The notes under the pieces are model-generated. The model was not told where the DNA came from. It ran no database searches and worked only from the letters and a program-made list of their open reading frames with translations. Positions 1-7,919 of a stretch of 64,000 bases of DNA are shown piece after piece; the first letter of the stretch is position 1; each line of letters starts with the position of its first letter. Source of the stretch: SZUA-254 sp031379665 (GTDB lineage: Bacteria > Bacteroidota > Ignavibacteria > UBA10030 > SZUA-254); the NCBI GenBank assembly GCA_031379665.1, contig JANNFI010000034.1:1-64000 (forward strand), read 5' to 3'. A program made the position numbers and the translations under genes.

Positions 1-794
1 GCGCCACGGGTGATGGTACCCGGGTTTCCACGCTTGCCCTTGAACATCGGGGGATTGGAGAGCCGGAGTCGGAAGAGGAGATACTGGGCGACGGTCTGGA
101 GCGTGCGGAGCCCGTACATGACGCTTCTGCTTAAGTTGATCGACGAGGCGGTGTCGTGGTACCTGACCGGCACGGGGATTTCTCCGATCCGGAAGCGAAA
201 CGCCACGAATTGCACGAGCATCTGGCTGTCGAAGACAAAGTCGTCGGAATTGTTCTCCCAGGGGACCGTTTCGAGCACGTGGCGGGTGTAGGCGCGGAAC
301 CCGGTGTGCCATTCGGAGAGGTTCATCCCTGTGAGGATGTTCTGCGTGAAGGTGAGCAACCGGTTGGCGATGTACTTATAAAGCGGCATCCCGCCGGCGA
401 GGGCCTCGTCCCTGGTACGAATCCTCGATCCGAGCATGACGTCGTGGTAGCCGTCTTTGAGGAACGCGACAAGGTGCGGCGTGAGCCGTGAGTCATATTG
501 GTAGTCGGGGTGGATCATCACCACGATGTCGGCGCCGTGCTCGAGCGCCGTCCGGTAACAGGTCTTCTGGTTGCCGCCGTATCCTTTGTTCGCTTCGTGG
601 CGGACCACCGTCAGGCCGAGCCGCTCGGCCAGCGCGACGGTGTCGTCTTCGCTCGCGTCGTCGACCAGAATGACCTCGTCGACCGTGCCCGGCGGGATGT
701 CGCTAATGGTCGCTTCGAGCGTCCTGGCCGCGTTATAGGCCGGGAGGACGGCGATGACCTTTATTGTCGGGCGGGGGCTCGGGCGCGCGGTCAT
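1..794 (-). CDS. Family 2 glycosyltransferase (3' end outside window)
   Basis: Reading leftward from the ATG at 794, the protein opens with a GT2/GT-A nucleotide-binding core: VLPAYNAARTLEATI, then VDDASEDDT, then HPDYQYD in the place of the metal-binding acidic motif. This resembles the dolichyl-phosphate-mannose-synthase-like GT2 branch that moves a sugar from a nucleotide donor to a lipid carrier or glycan. 264 codons are visible and the frame is still open at base 1, so the C-terminus, where membrane helices would lie in some relatives, cannot be judged. The start is 5 bases after the murA stop, so the two are probably co-transcribed. Donor and acceptor are unknown. Confidence 0.85.
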   Translation of the reverse strand, partial: MTARPSPRPTIKVIAVLPAYNAARTLEATISDIPPGTVDEVILVDDASEDDTVALAERLGLTVVRHEANKGYGGNQKTCYRTALEHGADIVVMIHPDYQYDSRLTPHLVAFLKDGYHDVMLGSRIRTRDEALAGGMPLYKYIANRLLTFTQNILTGMNLSEWHTGFRAYTRHVLETVPWENNSDDFVFDSQMLVQFVAFRFRIGEIPVPVRYHDTASSINLSRSVMYGLRTLQTVAQYLLFRLRLSNPPMFKGKRGNPGTITRG

Positions 795-799
795 CCGGA

Positions 800-2062
800 T
801 CAGAATTCCCTGCCGGCGACACGCCGGATCTTCGCACCAAGGTACCGGAGTTTCTTCTCGAGGTGGTCGTACCCCCGGTCGAGGTGGTAGACCCTCAGGA
901 CCTCGGTCTTCCCGCCGGCCGCGAGCCCCGCGAGCACGAGCGACGCCGACGCCCGCAGATCGGTGGACATCACCTTCGCCCCGAAGAGCTTCTTCGCGCC
1001 GTGCACCACGGCCTCGTTCTTCCGGATGCCGATGTCGGCGCCAAGGCGGATGAGTTCGGGGACGTGTTTGAATCGGTCGAAATAAATAGTGTCGGTGACG
1101 CGGGCGCTCCCCTTCGCCACACTCATCAGCGCCAGCCACTGCGCCTGCATGTCGGTCGGGAATCCGGGGTAGACAGCGGTCGAGACGTTCACCGCCTTCA
1201 GGTGTCGGGGCGCCCTGAGCGACACCCAGTCGGCGCCGCTGCGGATCGAACAGCCCGTCCGCTTCAGGTGCGTGAGGAGCGAACGCAATTGCGACGGTTT
1301 GCACCGCTCGATGCGCACGTCCCCGCCGGTGATCGCCGCAGCGACAAGGAGCGTACCCGCCTCGATCCGGTCCGGGATCATCTCCTCGTCGACCGGATGG
1401 AGCGCGTCCACACCCTCCACCTCGAGCCGTTCGGTGCCGATCCCCCCGATCTTCGCGCCCATTCGTACAAGGAATTTCTCGAGAGCCACGATTTCCGGTT
1501 CGCGCGCGGCGTTCGTGATGAGTGTCGTGCCCCTCGCCAGGACGGCCGCCATCAGGACGTTTCCAGTCGCGCCCACGCTCGAGACGTCGAAGTCCACCTT
1601 TTTTCCTATAAGCCGTTTCGCCTTGGCGATGATGTATCCCCCCTCGATCGAGATGGTGGCGCCGAGTTTCCGCATCCCCTCGATGTGGAGGTTCACCGGA
1701 CGCGGCCCCCAGGCGCAACCGCCCGGCAACGACACCTTCGCGTAGCCGTACCGCGCGATGAGCGGACCGAGGACATAAATGGACGCGCGCATCTTCTTCA
1801 CGTGCTCATATGGGGCCTCGAACCGGTTCACACGGAACGTGTTGATGCGCAGCGAGTGGGTTTCGCGCTCGACGTCGACTCCCATCGTCTGGAGGAGGCG
1901 GCCCATCGTCGCGATGTCCCTTAGATCGGGAATGTTCGTGAAGGAATAATTTCCGCTGGCCAGCAACGTGGCCGGCATCAGCGCGAGGGCCGCGTTTTTT
2001 GCCCCGCTGACGGCGACGCTTCCGTGGAGCCTCGCGCCGCCTTCGATGATGAATTTATCCAA
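800..2062 (-). CDS. murA: UDP-N-acetylglucosamine 1-carboxyvinyltransferase
   Basis: MurA transfers enolpyruvate from PEP to UDP-GlcNAc, the first committed step of peptidoglycan synthesis, in the cytoplasm. The 420-residue length is normal. The N-terminus IIEGGARLHGSVAVSGAKNA carries the conserved Lys (K22). The loop LPGGCAWGPRPVNLH holds the catalytic Cys at residue 116, which matches Cys115 of E. coli and is the cysteine attacked by fosfomycin. A good candidate promoter lies just upstream (2089-2117). The GT2 gene follows after 5 bases. Confidence 0.97.
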   Translation of the reverse strand: MDKFIIEGGARLHGSVAVSGAKNAALALMPATLLASGNYSFTNIPDLRDIATMGRLLQTMGVDVERETHSLRINTFRVNRFEAPYEHVKKMRASIYVLGPLIARYGYAKVSLPGGCAWGPRPVNLHIEGMRKLGATISIEGGYIIAKAKRLIGKKVDFDVSSVGATGNVLMAAVLARGTTLITNAAREPEIVALEKFLVRMGAKIGGIGTERLEVEGVDALHPVDEEMIPDRIEAGTLLVAAAITGGDVRIERCKPSQLRSLLTHLKRTGCSIRSGADWVSLRAPRHLKAVNVSTAVYPGFPTDMQAQWLALMSVAKGSARVTDTIYFDRFKHVPELIRLGADIGIRKNEAVVHGAKKLFGAKVMSTDLRASASLVLAGLAAGGKTEVLRVYHLDRGYDHLEKKLRYLGAKIRRVAGREF

Positions 2063-2088
2063 GAGGGTTCACCTGTTTTTCGGAGGGA

Positions 2089-2117
2089 AATATACTCCAT
2101 CACGCTCCAAGAAGCAA
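2089..2117 (-). promoter_or_regulatory. Candidate sigma70-type promoter for murA
   Basis: On the minus strand TTGCTT (2112-2117) and TATATT (2089-2094) are separated by exactly 17 bases, 27 bases upstream of the murA ATG. The -10 region sits in the string GGAGTATATTT, which recurs in front of moeA. Confidence 0.45.
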
Positions 2118-2145
2118 TGAATGCGTGAAAGCGATTGCTCCCGGT

Positions 2146-3627
2146 TCAACGGGATTCCGCGATCTCCCTGGCGGTTCGACGGCCGGAGTGTAAGGCCCCT
2201 TGCATCCATCCCGGCCAGGGTGATGTGTGGTCGCCGGCGAAATGGACGCGGCCTTCCGCGGTATGGACATGGGGGAGGAGTATCGTGGTGTCGCCCGGGG
2301 CCATGTACGCCCAGGCGCCTCGGGCCCACCGGTCCGTCGTCCAGTTGAAAACCGCTCCGCGCTCATAAGCGCTCCGGAGCGAGGGATACATCCGATCAGC
2401 CTGTTCGACGACGTCCCTGATCAGCGCCTCTTCATCGGGCCGCCCCATCGCCTCGGCGTCCTCGCCGGTCATATACGCCGCGATGAGGCCCCTTAAACCC
2501 CTCTGGAGACCGCCCGCATTCCAGAGCTCGGAGATCGCGAGGTCTGTCTGCGCAAAACCGTCGGTGTGCTCATTCTCCCAGAAGCGCGTGCGGGTCTGGA
2601 TGAACACTTTCATGCACGGCGTGTGACGGAGGGCGTCGATCGCGTTCCTTTTTCCGTCGCTGCACGGGAATGACATTCTCACATCGCGAAGTACGGAAAA
2701 GGGTATGGAGCAGACCAGGTGACCCCCCTCCACTTCGGCCTGCTTACCGTGATCGAGGATGGTCACCCTGACGCCGCTCTCCGTCGCGTCGATTCCCGTC
2801 ACCGGGGTTTCATATCGCACGGACTCTCCGAGCCGGGCGGCCATCGCCTCCGTGAGGCGGTCGTTTCCGCCTTCTATCTGCGAGAGGGTCCCCCGGCCGT
2901 GGCTGTTAAGCGTGGAGCGGATCCAGGAGAGGGCCGAGGCCCTCCTGACCATGCCGCTGCTGTGTCCGAGCGTCAGGAGCCGGATCGCGCCGGGAGAGGC
3001 GCCCCGCGACGCGAGGAATTGCTCCCATGTCATGTCGTCGTACTGTTTGAGCGACGGAGGCGGCCAGTCATAGGTGGCGAAGCCTTTGGTGTCGCCGGTC
3101 AGGACCGGCATGATGTACTTTTCCCGCAATCCGCCGATCGAAAGGTTCCGTTCAGCGTCGTTCAGGGAGACTGGCCACGCGACGGCCTGTCCCCGTTTCG
3201 CGACGAGCCGTTTCTCCGAAAGATAGTAAATTGTCGAGGGGCCGCTCTGGCGGAACGGCACGAGGGGCAGATCGAAAGCCCGGCAGTATTCGAGCGTCAG
3301 GTCGTGGTTGTCCGGGATCCTCGTCGCGCCTGCTTCGGCGTACAGACCGTCATCGAATGGGGCCCTCAGCGTGCGGACGCGCCCGCCCGCGCGTGCCTGG
3401 GCTTCGAGAACCGTCACTTCGTAACCGGCCGTCCTGAGGTCGAGGGCGGCGGTTAATCCGGCGAGTCCCGCGCCGACGACGATCACCTTTTGGCTCTTCG
3501 CATCACCCCTGGTCGATCCCCGCATAGCCCCGGCGAATGTTCCGCCGGTCATCGACATCGTGCCTATTGCGGCCGCTGTGTATCCCGACTGGCGCAAGAA
3601 TTCCCTCCTGCCGATTTTCTTCTTCAT
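2146..3627 (-). CDS. Tat-exported flavin amine oxidase
   Basis: This 493-residue protein belongs to the FAD-dependent monoamine/L-amino-acid oxidase superfamily. Residues 6-12 (GRREFLRQ) form a twin-arginine signal followed by an Ala-rich hydrophobic stretch, so a folded, flavin-loaded protein is probably exported. The Rossmann dinucleotide motif VVGAGLAGLTAA is followed by the E-x(n)-GGRV element (LEAQARAGGRVRT). The C-terminus has the second FAD-contact motif, HFAGDHTSPWPGWMQGAL. The ATG at 3627 overlaps the stop of the PGA hydrolase gene (ATGA), so it is probably translated as the last gene of the PGA operon. Its substrate is unknown. Oxidation of an amine or amino acid linked to PGA turnover is conjecture. 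Confidence 0.85.
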   Translation of the reverse strand: MKKKIGRREFLRQSGYTAAAIGTMSMTGGTFAGAMRGSTRGDAKSQKVIVVGAGLAGLTAALDLRTAGYEVTVLEAQARAGGRVRTLRAPFDDGLYAEAGATRIPDNHDLTLEYCRAFDLPLVPFRQSGPSTIYYLSEKRLVAKRGQAVAWPVSLNDAERNLSIGGLREKYIMPVLTGDTKGFATYDWPPPSLKQYDDMTWEQFLASRGASPGAIRLLTLGHSSGMVRRASALSWIRSTLNSHGRGTLSQIEGGNDRLTEAMAARLGESVRYETPVTGIDATESGVRVTILDHGKQAEVEGGHLVCSIPFSVLRDVRMSFPCSDGKRNAIDALRHTPCMKVFIQTRTRFWENEHTDGFAQTDLAISELWNAGGLQRGLRGLIAAYMTGEDAEAMGRPDEEALIRDVVEQADRMYPSLRSAYERGAVFNWTTDRWARGAWAYMAPGDTTILLPHVHTAEGRVHFAGDHTSPWPGWMQGALHSGRRTAREIAESR

Positions 3628-4259
3628 GTCCCGCCCTGTGTGAAGGATGAAAGTTCGTGTTCGACGGCGAGCAGCCAGGCACGCACAGTCCGGATGAACC
3701 TCGGGAACTCGACGGCGTGCGTCTGCAGGTCCCGCGGAAAACCCGGGAAGAGGGTCCTGCGGAATCCGGCGCTCAACTCGAGCTGCACGCCGGCGAGCGC
3801 GCACCGGTTGATGAAATTGTCGGGGTTCGCGCCCCCCAAACCGGCGGCTGTCGGGCCGGCGGGATACCCTTCTCTCACAAGGATGTCACCGAGCCTCTGC
3901 GAGTAGTCGCCGTTGCCGCCGCCAACCCCGATTGCTGGTTCGGATCCTTTGCTCCCGTGCACGGACAGCGCGGTGATGGCGGACCGGACCATCCTTTCGC
4001 AGATCGGTTCATCGTAGTTCACGCTCGTGACGTGCAGTGTGGCGTGACAGTCCCGGGACATTTCGCCGCGAAAGACGTAATGGTCGAAGTCCGGGCCCGC
4101 GAGCTCCGCCACGATTCGTCCCGTGCACGGTTCGATGCTTCCGCCATGGGGCGCGAACAGCTTCACCCGCGACGACCGGTCTTCCACCGCGGCGATGGAA
4201 TAGTGGCCTTCCGGCCTGAGGCGGAGGATGAGCTCAGTCATGGTCTTGAATCTGTCCAT
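3624..4259 (-). CDS. Poly-gamma-glutamate hydrolase family protein
   Basis: The 211-residue protein resembles the phage/bacterial PGA hydrolase family (PghP-like, PF05908), zinc-dependent enzymes that cut gamma-glutamyl bonds. Candidate metal or catalytic residues are H38 and E43 in APHGGSIEP, H76 in the ATLHVTS strand, and H101 in ALSVHGSKG. No signal peptide is evident from the ATG at 4259, so it may act in the cytoplasm or start elsewhere. The ATG was chosen because homology begins there and it lies 19 bases after the barrel gene. It ends in a 4-base overlap with the amine oxidase. The setting downstream of pgsB-pgsC-pgsW supports a role in PGA release or trimming. Confidence 0.82.
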   Translation of the reverse strand: MDRFKTMTELILRLRPEGHYSIAAVEDRSSRVKLFAPHGGSIEPCTGRIVAELAGPDFDHYVFRGEMSRDCHATLHVTSVNYDEPICERMVRSAITALSVHGSKGSEPAIGVGGGNGDYSQRLGDILVREGYPAGPTAAGLGGANPDNFINRCALAGVQLELSAGFRRTLFPGFPRDLQTHAVEFPRFIRTVRAWLLAVEHELSSFTQGGT

Positions 4260-4278
4260 GGCGGAGGCCCGGCCGGGG

Positions 4279-5415
4279 TCAGAAGGAGAACGCCACGCCG
4301 GTCCCGACGATGTGGACCTGGTAGTTGCCTGCGTCGCCGGTTTCACCGAGGTTGGTTCTGTTCTCCTCCCAGATGTAATGGACGAAAATCCCGATGCCGG
4401 AGGGGAAATCATAGTCCAGTTCGGCGGCGAACTTCCAGTAATCGTCCCTGCGGCCGTAATGGTAGATGTCGCCGGGTTTGCCCGAGAGATATCCCTGGCG
4501 TTCGTAGGCCACACCCGTTTGGGTGGTGAGCGGAAGGGCAACGGCGCGCCGCATGTCCCACGATACCCTGGCTTCCAACCGGTTGTATTGCGATGAAATA
4601 TCGGCGAGGCTGTCATACGCCGGATCGCTGAAATTGTCGCGCCCCCTGGCCCACCGGATGGCGTACATGTAGTCCAGGCTGAGCCTCACCGATCGGGTGA
4701 GCCGGTAATCGGTCTCGATCCGCACCGCATGTAGGCTGTTATCCCGTTCCTCGAACAGCGTGGGGTAGGTGCCCCAGTCGTACCCGTACTTGACGGCCAG
4801 CCTCAGGGAGGGGCTCATTCTTCTCCCCAGCTCCAGGCCGAAATCCGTCCTCTCGACGACGGCACGGTCGTAGTGTGAGGGCGCGCGGGAAGGGATCTGG
4901 TATCGTTTATAGTAGAGGTTCCTGAGGTAGTAGTCCGGAACCCGGATGAAGCGGAGGGAGATGTAATTCACCCCGAATATTCTCTGGGTGAGCTCGACGC
5001 CCCACGTCCGGTGGTCCTTGACGGAATTGGTGCGGTACCAGTCGCCGGTGAATCGCAGACGCAACCTGGTCCTGAAGTCAAGATCCCCGAGCGGCGGCGT
5101 TAGATCGAGACGGGCCCTCATGGAGCCGATTGCGTCGTCCGCGCTGGTGACGACGTATTTCGTCGGACGGATGCCGTTGGCCAGCTCGTTCAGATCGCGG
5201 GGGGAATATTCCATGAAATTGTCATCGTACGTGCCCTCCAGGACCAGGAGCCCCGAGATCCATTGCGGCGCGTCTGCAGGTGGATCGTCGGCCTGCTGGG
5301 CACGGGAGGTCGTCGTCGGCAGGAACACCATACAGGCCGCGAGCAGCGCGCGAGACACCGGCCAGAGCGCGGAACGCCGGGACGGACCGGCCGTCCGCGA
5401 AGACTCATTCTTCAT
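4279..5415 (-). CDS. Predicted outer-membrane beta-barrel protein of the PGA operon
   Basis: I do not recognise a named family. The 378-residue product has a long basic N-terminus and hydrophobic core ending in SRAQQ, a likely signal-peptidase I site. After it come many alternating aromatic/polar strands (such as RLRLRFTGDWYRTN and LRLAVKYGYDWGTY) and a terminal Phe in VGTGVAFSF, the usual barrel signal. The ATG at 5415 overlaps the end of the preceding gene by 11 bases. An in-frame GTG at 5427 is the alternative, and neither has a clear Shine-Dalgarno. Its place between the PGA synthesis genes and the PGA hydrolase suggests an outer-membrane PGA export or anchoring role, which is inference. 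Confidence 0.75.
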   Translation of the reverse strand: MKNESSRTAGPSRRSALWPVSRALLAACMVFLPTTTSRAQQADDPPADAPQWISGLLVLEGTYDDNFMEYSPRDLNELANGIRPTKYVVTSADDAIGSMRARLDLTPPLGDLDFRTRLRLRFTGDWYRTNSVKDHRTWGVELTQRIFGVNYISLRFIRVPDYYLRNLYYKRYQIPSRAPSHYDRAVVERTDFGLELGRRMSPSLRLAVKYGYDWGTYPTLFEERDNSLHAVRIETDYRLTRSVRLSLDYMYAIRWARGRDNFSDPAYDSLADISSQYNRLEARVSWDMRRAVALPLTTQTGVAYERQGYLSGKPGDIYHYGRRDDYWKFAAELDYDFPSGIGIFVHYIWEENRTNLGETGDAGNYQVHIVGTGVAFSF

Positions 5416-6307
5416 TGGCCACGTCACTCTGGGGAATTGAGAACCTCAGCGAAACGGAATGGGCGAGCGACTGGTCGAGGGCGAAGGAATAAACATGCTC
5501 GCCGTCGGGGACTTCAAACGAGAATGACATCGCCTTCCCGGGGACCACTTCCTTCCATTCCTTGTAACTGAGGTCGACGGACTTGGTCGTCTGCAACGGT
5601 CGCGCGACGACCCTGACGCCCTTCTCCGACACGACGACCGAATATTTCTGTGAGCCCTTCATCGTTTCATCGTAGTTCAGCCGTGTCGTCACTCTCACTT
5701 TCGTGGGACCGATGACGCGCAACGTCGCCTGACGATCCACGGAGGAAACGAAATAAGCGATGAGTTTTTCGTTGACTGTCGCGGTGACGATCCTGTCGTA
5801 GGTGAGAGGCTCGATCGCGGTCCTTTTTCCCGACTGTTTCGAGCCCTGGAACGAGAACCGGAGCGCCGCGTCCCCCGACGATTCCTCGAGGAGGAACTCG
5901 TAGGTGAACATCCCCTCCGGGACTTTCATCGTGAATTTTCTGCTCTTCCCGGCGGATTCCCCGGCAGGTTTGAACGCGGCGTCCGATTGTTCCGTCTGCG
6001 TGGAATAGAGCTTGAGAGTGTTCTTACCCTCCTTCACACGGATGCTGTATCGGGGGTTCGCGCTCCCGCCCGCGGGAATTTTCACCCGGCTGGTGACCGT
6101 GAGCTTGCCCGGGCCCTCGACCTGGAGCGAAACGGGGGCGCCTTTCTTCAGGATGTAGTATTCCCGCTCCTTCCCGTCGATGAGGACATTGACGATCGTT
6201 CCGCCGGTCGGCACCAGCCGTACCGTTTTCCTGCCGCCGGCGTGCAGCGGCGCGACGGCCGCCATGAGAAGCATCACAGCCACGATACACAGGGTTTTCG
6301 TTATCAT
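5405..6307 (-). CDS. Secreted protein with internal tandem duplication, PGA operon
   Basis: This 300-residue protein of unknown family begins with a signal peptide (MITKTLCIVAVMLLMAA through LHAGG). The rest is two diverged copies of a beta-rich unit of about 115-120 residues. Copy one ends VPEGMFTYEFLLEESSGDAALRFSF and copy two ends VPDGEHVYSFALDQSLAHSVSLRFSI. Each copy also has a matching strand (GPGKLTVTSRV and GPTKVRVTTRL). The ATG overlaps the stop of the pgsW-like gene (ATGA), and the following barrel gene starts inside its 3' end. It is probably periplasmic. A role as adaptor between PGA synthase and outer-membrane barrel fits the gene order but is not shown. Confidence 0.72.
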   Translation of the reverse strand: MITKTLCIVAVMLLMAAVAPLHAGGRKTVRLVPTGGTIVNVLIDGKEREYYILKKGAPVSLQVEGPGKLTVTSRVKIPAGGSANPRYSIRVKEGKNTLKLYSTQTEQSDAAFKPAGESAGKSRKFTMKVPEGMFTYEFLLEESSGDAALRFSFQGSKQSGKRTAIEPLTYDRIVTATVNEKLIAYFVSSVDRQATLRVIGPTKVRVTTRLNYDETMKGSQKYSVVVSEKGVRVVARPLQTTKSVDLSYKEWKEVVPGKAMSFSFEVPDGEHVYSFALDQSLAHSVSLRFSIPQSDVANEE

Positions 6308-7431
6308 CTGGTTGTCTCCGCCCCGCTGGGGGTCTGTTTCCGGAACAGGTAATGCTTGACGTCGATGCGAATGACCGCGAACACGACCACCATCAGGATC
6401 ACCGTCAGGATGATGGTGCTCGAAATGGAATAGCGGTCTTTAAAATACAGCGTTCCCTCCCCGAGATCGGGGGCCTTGTCGAGGACCTCGACGGGGAGGT
6501 TGTACCGCACGGCGATCTTTTCCACGTCCTGCAGATTGATGACCGGCATCCCCCGCTCGGCCATCAGGTTGATCACGCCGCGCTTCGGAAAATTCTTTGC
6601 GGCCAGGTGTTGCGTGAGCCCCGGCGGAATCAGCCGGGAATTGGCCGCTCCGCCGATCGACGCGCTCCCTCCGCCGATGTTCACGTAGCAGGCGAAGGGG
6701 GTTCCCGCGTTCGCGCTGTCGTAGATTGCAATCCTCTTCGCGATGCTCTCCTGAAGTGTCTCCTCATTGAGCAGCCGGATATCGTTCCGCCCGATCGCCG
6801 CAAGGATCAGCTCGCGGCCCTCCGGCGACAGCCCCCTCCCGTTGTCCGACGCGCCGCCGACGGAGGACGCCACCGATCGGAACCTGAGGATCCCCCGCTC
6901 ATCCAGTATCCTCTCCATGTCGAGCCAGGTCAGGTTTGGGAGGTTGGCCCCCCAGTCTGAGGCCCCCACGGAGGAGATCACAACCGGCTTCACCTCCATG
7001 GCTTCGCATGCCGCGAGGAACGCGATGTTCCACCCGGGCAGTGAACCTGTCATGCCGACGGCAATCACATCGTTCTTCTTTACCTTTGCCCTTACCAGCA
7101 TATCCACGAACACCGCCGCGTAGTTGGGATTCGTCGCGAGGATCTTGGCATTGACGATACCACGATCCGAGGTGATCGGCGTCCGCTCCTGTCCGATGAG
7201 GCCGGTGCGGTACGGGTCGTTCTGAGCATCGATCGGGATGCCGAGCGCGCGGGAATACTCCTTGATCGCCTCTCCCGCCAGGAGGGCGGTTTTCGCGGCC
7301 CCGAGTTTCCGCTCGTAGTACGGCTGGCGGACGGGCTCCGCCGTCTTCTCCGCGATCACGAAAACAATGATCGAGAACACCGCCAGCCCGACCAGCGTGA
7401 TGTTGTCCGGTTTTTTCTGGGAGAGCTTCAT
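6304..7431 (-). CDS. pgsW: Poly-gamma-glutamate system protein (PgsW-like)
   Basis: The 375-residue protein has one N-terminal membrane helix (residues 11-28), a large extracytoplasmic domain and a C-terminal helix (IILTVILMVVVFAVI). It matches the family annotated as 'poly-gamma-glutamate system protein', found beside pgsB and pgsC in loci that lack a typical capA/pgsA. The soluble domain has Gly/Ser-rich loops (VGMTGSLPGWN, SSVGASDWGAN, NIGGGSASIGG) that recall ligand-binding or amidase-like folds. Both ends overlap neighbours by ATGA, so translation is coupled with pgsC and with the duplicated secreted protein. The biochemical role of the family is not established. Confidence 0.85.
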   Translation of the reverse strand: MKLSQKKPDNITLVGLAVFSIIVFVIAEKTAEPVRQPYYERKLGAAKTALLAGEAIKEYSRALGIPIDAQNDPYRTGLIGQERTPITSDRGIVNAKILATNPNYAAVFVDMLVRAKVKKNDVIAVGMTGSLPGWNIAFLAACEAMEVKPVVISSVGASDWGANLPNLTWLDMERILDERGILRFRSVASSVGGASDNGRGLSPEGRELILAAIGRNDIRLLNEETLQESIAKRIAIYDSANAGTPFACYVNIGGGSASIGGAANSRLIPPGLTQHLAAKNFPKRGVINLMAERGMPVINLQDVEKIAVRYNLPVEVLDKAPDLGEGTLYFKDRYSISSTIILTVILMVVVFAVIRIDVKHYLFRKQTPSGAETTR

Positions 7432-7919
7432 ATGACCCAGTCCTCCGTGATGAAGACCTCGCCGCCGGTCGTGATCATCAGGATCAGTCTGATGAAGACG
7501 GCCGCGATGATCATGGTGGATATGGTCTTGACGATCCCCTGCTTCTCCATCCAGTTCGCGATCAGGCCCGGGATAATGAGGCCGATCGACTGGAGCTCGA
7601 TGGAAATGCTGCCGGTCTGGAACATGAGGACCTCCCGGGAAAGCCAGCCGAAGGCGAATCCGACCAGGATCACCAACACGATCCTCCGCCGGCCGTACAC
7701 GAACATGTAGTTCGACAGGTACTTGATCGTCGCGAAGGTCAGGAGGCTCACGAGGATCGTCCCCACGATCCGGAGCGGGTGATGGATCATCAGCGCGACG
7801 TACCCCGGGACCACCATCCCGCCCGCCGCAAGCCCCAGCGTCTCGCTGAAGATCAGGCTGAGCACCAGGCCGATGCCGACAGACTGCATGACGATGTCAC
7901 GCGCGGCTTCAGTAAGCAT
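7428..7919 (-). CDS. pgsC: Poly-gamma-glutamate biosynthesis membrane protein PgsC/CapC
   Basis: PgsC/CapC is the small polytopic partner of the PgsB ligase in the membrane PGA synthase. The 163-residue length is normal (about 150-165). The opening IGLVLSLIFSETLGLAAGGMVVPGYVAL is the family signature, and the remainder is four to five hydrophobic helices. Its start lies 11 bases inside the pgsB 3' end, and its stop overlaps the pgsW start. Confidence 0.93.
   Translation of the reverse strand: MLTEAARDIVMQSVGIGLVLSLIFSETLGLAAGGMVVPGYVALMIHHPLRIVGTILVSLLTFATIKYLSNYMFVYGRRRIVLVILVGFAFGWLSREVLMFQTGSISIELQSIGLIIPGLIANWMEKQGIVKTISTMIIAAVFIRLILMITTGGEVFITEDWVI

Noticed and set aside
764..1924. Long plus-strand open frame opposite murA
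   Set aside because: It is a shadow of the murA codons in GC-rich DNA; its translation is His/Arg/Asp-rich and matches no family, while the minus strand has every MurA motif.
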